Source of the DNA: an uncultured Eubacteriales bacterium
GTDB taxonomy: Bacteria; Bacillota; Clostridia; Oscillospirales; Acutalibacteraceae
Direction of reading: 5' to 3'
Assembly: GCA_948968885.1 (NCBI GenBank)
Contig: CAREUR010000009.1
Span: forward strand, 1-36,007
DNA: 36,007 nt
A program made the translations under genes and the position numbers. Below, piece by piece: positions 32,595 to 36,007 of the stretch. The stretch's first letter is position 1. Each line of letters starts with the position of its first letter. The notes below the pieces were generated by a model. It saw only the letters and a program-made list of their open reading frames with translations. It searched no databases and was not told the origin of the DNA.

Positions 32595-32623
32595 TTTTAC
32601 AAGTTTTCGCCCCAAAAGTCAAC
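32595..32623 (-). promoter_or_regulatory. Sigma-A promoter of the DUF1292 gene
   Basis: On the minus strand TTGACT (32618-32623), 17 bases, TAAAAT (32595-32600). Confidence 0.8.
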
Positions 32624-32664
32624 AGCGATGCGGCAGTAAGAGCCCAAATTAATCGATTTATTTT

Positions 32665-32694
32665 GCATAAGCGCGGCGGGATGCGGAATATATA
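32665..32694 (+). promoter_or_regulatory. Possible sigma-F-like promoter of the M23 peptidase gene
   Basis: GCATA (32665-32669), 15 bases, GGAATATATA (32685-32694) resembles the Bacillus sigma-F pattern GYATA / GGnnAnAnTR with two mismatches. If real, the ATG at 32681 cannot be the start and translation would begin at the in-frame GTG at 32726. Confidence 0.25.
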
Positions 32695-33796
32695 TAAATT
32701 ATACTATTCAACTGCGGGTGATTGGGTGATTTATAAAATCTTAAATAAAAAATATATAGGTGTGGCGCTGCTTGTGGCGGTTGTTCCGATGATTGCAGGG
32801 ATATTTTCGATAAGCAATATTGGCAGCAGAGAGGACGTCATGGCGGTAAATGAGTCAGAGCAGGTTGAGGACGAGCAAGGTAAGAAAAATTTTATAAAGT
32901 ACGCAGAGTTTAAAGTTCCGTACGAGGCTATGGAAAAGGCCATGAAGATAGATATAGAGAGCCACGAAAAGGAGGTAAAAATAAGCTGGATAAACGTTTT
33001 GGCGTATTTGTCGGCAAAATATGGCGGGGACTTTAAAAGCCATTATAAAGCAAAGGACATGGATGCGGTGGTCGAAGAATTAAAAAACGGCAAAAGCCTC
33101 GAGGACTTGACCGCAAAGATGAAATATTTTAAATATTATAAAGACGTATATACCGCGGTTTTGGGGGAATTTGTCGGCGATTATAGCATTCAGGTAGACA
33201 CTGGCGAAAACGGAGAACCCGTTTTTGAAGATAAGTACGGTCTAAAAGCCTTTTTGCCCATTGCCAAGACCTTTCCGTACCATCACTATGACGATTTTGG
33301 GGCATCCAGAAGTTACGGATACGCGCGTCCACACCTGGGACACGACATGATGGCAGCAGTCGGCACACCAGTAATCGCAATAGAGTCTGGAACCGTAGAG
33401 ATAATGGGCTGGAATCAGTACGGAGGCTGGCGGGTCGGCATTCGCAGCTTTGACAAAAAAAGGTATTATTATTACGCCCATTTAAGGAAGGATAAGCCGT
33501 TTCACGAGGAGCTCTGCGAAGGCAAAGTAGTAAAGGCAGGCGACGTCATCGGCTACGTGGGCAGAACAGGCTACAGTCCAAACGAAAACGTGAATAACAT
33601 CGAAACCAGCCACCTGCATGTGGGGCTGGAGCTTGTCTTTGACGAATCTCAAAAGGAAAGCAACAACGAAATTTGGGTGGATTTATACGATATTACTAAA
33701 TTGCTGGCCAAAAGTCAGTCCGCGGTGAAGAAAATTCCCGAAACCAAGCAGTTCTATCGGCAGTTTGACTTTAAAGAACCAAACTTAAATAAATAG
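32681..33796 (+). CDS. Membrane-anchored M23 family metallopeptidase
   Basis: Counting from the ATG at 32681, a 371-residue protein with one N-terminal transmembrane segment (about 23-45, KKYIGVALLVAVVPMIAGIF) and an outside domain. Residues 85-175 are helical, with SWINVLAYLSAKYGGDF, a segment seen in clostridial M23 proteins. Residues 190-345 are the LytM-type zinc peptidase: H218-L-G-H221-D222 gives the HxxxD motif and H311-L-H313 the HxH motif, so it should be active against peptidoglycan peptide bridges. The start is uncertain: ATG 32681 has only GGCGGG in front, and GTG 32726 is an alternative. The layout resembles SpoIIQ, which docks with SpoIIIAH in the forespore channel, but no direct evidence shows this. 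Confidence 0.82.
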   Translation: MRNIYKLYYSTAGDWVIYKILNKKYIGVALLVAVVPMIAGIFSISNIGSREDVMAVNESEQVEDEQGKKNFIKYAEFKVPYEAMEKAMKIDIESHEKEVKISWINVLAYLSAKYGGDFKSHYKAKDMDAVVEELKNGKSLEDLTAKMKYFKYYKDVYTAVLGEFVGDYSIQVDTGENGEPVFEDKYGLKAFLPIAKTFPYHHYDDFGASRSYGYARPHLGHDMMAAVGTPVIAIESGTVEIMGWNQYGGWRVGIRSFDKKRYYYYAHLRKDKPFHEELCEGKVVKAGDVIGYVGRTGYSPNENVNNIETSHLHVGLELVFDESQKESNNEIWVDLYDITKLLAKSQSAVKKIPETKQFYRQFDFKEPNLNK

Positions 33797-33813
33797 CGCT
33801 AGCTAGCAGGAGC

Positions 33814-33842
33814 TTGAAAAGGATGCGCATTTCGTGTATAAT
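33814..33842 (+). promoter_or_regulatory. Sigma-A promoter of the CapD/PglF-like gene
   Basis: TTGAAA (33814-33819), 17 bases, TATAAT (33837-33842). Confidence 0.85.
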
Positions 33843-33893
33843 TTTTTAGTGTGTTGAAATTAAAAGAAAGTAAAAAGTTTGGTGAAGGTGCGT

Positions 33894-35750
33894 ATGCGAT
33901 TGTACAATAAATTAAAAAGATTGAGAAAATACCTTCTTTTTTTCTGCGATTTTATCATTTGGAATTTCTCTTTTTATTTTTCGTTTGCAATTAATCGAAA
34001 CTGCTTTTCGCTTAAGGGCTACGAGCCGGAGTTTTTGAAGAGTTTGGCCATTTTAAACGTCTGCTTTAGCGTTATATTTATTTTATTCCGGCTTTATGAT
34101 AAGATCTGGCGCTACGCCGATATAGAGGACTTTTTTTACGTTGGGCTTGCAACGGTTTTGGCAAATTTCGTATTTTGCGCGGCTTCGTTGGCTTTTGATA
34201 TTCATCTTGGAATACGAACTTTTGTTTTGATGGCGATTTTGTCTACTTTTGTGATGTTCATGTTTCGGCTGGTTTATCGAATTGACCGGATGATTGAGCG
34301 GCGGAATTTTCCTAATAAAGCCAAGCGAAGGATGCTTGTTGTGGGCGCTGGAGAGGCGGCTTTATTGATGCTGTCGGAGTTTTCTAAGTCGCCAGATAAC
34401 AATTATGTCCCGGTTTGCCTGGTGGACGACGATAACGAGAAGATCGGCAGGAGGATCGCGGGGCTAAAGGTTGTTGGCACCACTAACGAGATTCCGTATG
34501 TTTGCGAAAAATACGATGTAGAGGTAATTCTCTTTGCGATTGCCGTTTTGCCGGTTAACGAAAAAAAGCGGATTTTGGACATCTGCGCCCGGACGAACTT
34601 AGAGGTAAAAATCGTCCCCAATATTTATAATTTGGTGGCCTCCAGCAAGCCCGTTACGGCGGAAATTCGCCAGGTTGAAGTTGAAGATCTGCTTGGCCGC
34701 GAGCCGATTATCTTTGATCCCGAAAAATATGGCGATTATATCCGCGACAAAGTTGTGATGGTTACTGGCGGGGGAGGGTCCATTGGCTCGGAGCTGTGCC
34801 GCCAGGTCGCGAAGTTGTCACCGAAAAATATCATAATTTTGGACATATACGAGAACAACGCGTATGAGATTCAGCAGGAATTGGTCCGAGAATATGGCAA
34901 CAGCCTGAATTTTGAGGTGCAGATTGCTTCCATTCGCGACAAAGCTAAGCTTGAAAAAATATTTGAAGAGAAAAATATAGATGTGATTTTTCACGCAGCG
35001 GCGCACAAGCACGTGCCTTTGATGGAGTACAACCCCGAAGAGGCCGTAAAAAACAACGTTTTTGGTACGCTAAACGTCGTCTCGCTGGCGGACAAATACA
35101 ACGTGAAGACTTTTGTTCTGATCTCTACCGACAAAGCCGTCAACCCGACGAATATCATGGGTGCAACCAAGAGGATTTGCGAGATGATCGTGCAAAGCAT
35201 GAATAAAATTAGCAAAACCAAGTTTGTAGCGGTTCGATTTGGCAACGTGCTGGGCTCCAACGGTTCGGTGATTCCGCTTTTTAAAGAGCAGATAAAAAAT
35301 GGCGGTCCTGTTACGGTGACTCACCCGGAGATTATTCGGTACTTTATGACGATCCCAGAGGCGATTTCACTGGTTTTGACGGCCGGAGGATTTGCCAAAG
35401 GCGGCGAGATTTTCGTTTTGGACATGGGCGAACCCGTTAAGATAAAAGATTTGGCTGAGAATTTAATAAGGCTGTCGGGGCTTGTTCCAAACAAAGACAT
35501 AAAAATAGATTACACGGGCTTGCGGCCGGGCGAGAAGCTGTTTGAAGAGCTACTGATGGGCGAAGAGGGCATGAAAAAGACCAAAAGCAAGAAAATATAT
35601 ATAGGCAGCTCCATAGAGTTTGACCAGGATGACTTTAACGAGCAGCTACGCCTGCTTTATGATTATTCTCAAACAAACGATAAAGCTATGATTGAAAAGA
35701 CATTGGCAAAAATGGTGCCGACGTTTAATCATAAGCCAAATGCCGATTGA
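33894..35750 (+). CDS. CapD/PglF-like UDP-N-acetylglucosamine 4,6-dehydratase (membrane-bound)
   Basis: A 618-residue membrane protein of the polysaccharide-biosynthesis CapD/PglF/WbpM group, which removes water from UDP-GlcNAc to give a 4-keto-6-deoxy sugar for glycans. Four transmembrane segments occupy residues 15-135, a first Rossmann-like domain with RRMLVVGAGEAALLMLSEF lies at 148-260, and the catalytic short-chain dehydrogenase domain starts with MVTGGGGSIGSELCRQ near 285-300. The active-site region is S411-T-D-K-A-V-N-P, with M422-G-A-T-K426: the Tyr of classical SDRs is replaced by Met, as known for this group. C-terminal motifs are RFGNVLGSNGSVIPLF and TGLRPGEKLFEELL. The ATG at 33894 follows AAGGTG; a TTG at 33879 is the alternative. 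It has no other glycan genes beside it in the window. Confidence 0.93.
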   Translation: MRLYNKLKRLRKYLLFFCDFIIWNFSFYFSFAINRNCFSLKGYEPEFLKSLAILNVCFSVIFILFRLYDKIWRYADIEDFFYVGLATVLANFVFCAASLAFDIHLGIRTFVLMAILSTFVMFMFRLVYRIDRMIERRNFPNKAKRRMLVVGAGEAALLMLSEFSKSPDNNYVPVCLVDDDNEKIGRRIAGLKVVGTTNEIPYVCEKYDVEVILFAIAVLPVNEKKRILDICARTNLEVKIVPNIYNLVASSKPVTAEIRQVEVEDLLGREPIIFDPEKYGDYIRDKVVMVTGGGGSIGSELCRQVAKLSPKNIIILDIYENNAYEIQQELVREYGNSLNFEVQIASIRDKAKLEKIFEEKNIDVIFHAAAHKHVPLMEYNPEEAVKNNVFGTLNVVSLADKYNVKTFVLISTDKAVNPTNIMGATKRICEMIVQSMNKISKTKFVAVRFGNVLGSNGSVIPLFKEQIKNGGPVTVTHPEIIRYFMTIPEAISLVLTAGGFAKGGEIFVLDMGEPVKIKDLAENLIRLSGLVPNKDIKIDYTGLRPGEKLFEELLMGEEGMKKTKSKKIYIGSSIEFDQDDFNEQLRLLYDYSQTNDKAMIEKTLAKMVPTFNHKPNAD

Positions 35751-35935
35751 TGTAGATAAAAAAGCAGAGAGTGAAAAAAATTCAATAAACCACTAATCAT
35801 TAATTATCTTCAATTTCTGTTAAAAATGCGGATGTGTCCGTCGTTGAAGCTGCAGATAAAAAGGTATTAGACAGATCTCATGCGGAGCTTCGCACTTGGA
35901 ACCGTTTAATAAATAGCTTTGATCACATTTAAGCT

Positions 35936-35964
35936 TTGCATTTTTGGGTTTTATGCGGTACAAT
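35936..35964 (+). promoter_or_regulatory. Sigma-A promoter of the tRNA gene
   Basis: TTGCAT (35936-35941), 17 bases, TACAAT (35959-35964), 19 bases upstream of the tRNA 5' end. Confidence 0.85.
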
Positions 35965-35983
35965 AGAGGGGGCAGCAATTTAT

Positions 35984-36007
35984 GCGGATATGGCGGAATT
36001 GGCAGAC
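35984..36007 (+). tRNA. tRNA-Leu (5' part, cut by the window edge)
   Basis: GCGGATATGGCGGAATTGG followed by CAGAC is the acceptor 5' strand plus D-arm of bacterial tRNA-Leu (class II, with TGGCGGAATTGGCAGAC). The anticodon lies beyond the window, so the isoacceptor is unknown. Confidence 0.85.

Noticed and set aside
35804..35932. A 42-codon open stretch on the plus strand before the tRNA-Leu promoter, reading in part VVEAADKKVLDRSHAELRTW
   Set aside because: It has no ATG, no ribosome binding site and no recognised family. It could be the remnant of a C-terminus, but it is too short to support.
1..36007. CRISPR arrays, insertion sequences, attachment sites or a defence or toxin-antitoxin island
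   Set aside because: I saw no regularly spaced repeats, transposase genes, terminal inverted repeats or direct-repeat boundaries. Apart from the left-edge NUMOD-like tail the gene content is ordinary chromosomal core.

Overview
The window is 36 kb of chromosome from a low-GC, Gram-positive, probably spore-forming member of the Clostridia. The reasons are the order rpsB-tsf-pyrH-frr-uppS-cdsA-dxr-rseP-ispG-polC, the use of PolC, a YlmC/YmxH-type sporulation gene, a clostridial 6S RNA, rubrerythrin, strong AGGAGG ribosome binding sites and TTGACA/TATAAT promoters with 17-base spacers. I cannot name a genus.

Layout. 1-4900: the tail of a NUMOD/HNH-like protein, gpmI, a small DUF378 membrane protein, a neurotransmitter:sodium symporter, a frameshifted VOC gene, and a Nudix hydrolase fused to a degenerate pyrophosphatase-like domain. 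4900-10800: rubrerythrin, a DacF-type D,D-carboxypeptidase, pgi, an unknown P-loop protein and a class B PBP. 10800-15800: tmcAL and ackA back to back, then a P-type ATPase on the minus strand. 15800-28250: a YlmC/YmxH-like gene, then rpsB-tsf and the long pyrH-to-polC block, which joins translation factors, undecaprenyl-phosphate and MEP-pathway synthesis, phospholipid synthesis, site-2 protease and the replicative polymerase. 28250-36007: efp, a Cys-rich CD1247-like protein, acpS, a lipoprotein, a PLP aminotransferase, 6S RNA, a DUF1292 gene, an M23 peptidase, a CapD/PglF-like sugar-nucleotide dehydratase and the start of a tRNA-Leu.

Functional themes are cell envelope (dac, PBP, uppS, cdsA, M23, CapD-like), central carbon and acetate metabolism (gpmI, pgi, ackA, with the acetate-using tmcAL beside it) and the translation/replication core.

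The most unusual observation is that PolC is only 1261 residues long and lacks the DnaQ-like 3'-5' exonuclease normally inserted in its PHP domain, while all nine expected PHP metal ligands are intact. Other points of note are six C-x-C pairs at the end of the CD1247-like protein, the pyrophosphatase-like/Nudix fusion, and a single-base frameshift in the VOC gene. No CRISPR array, insertion sequence, prophage or defence island was seen.
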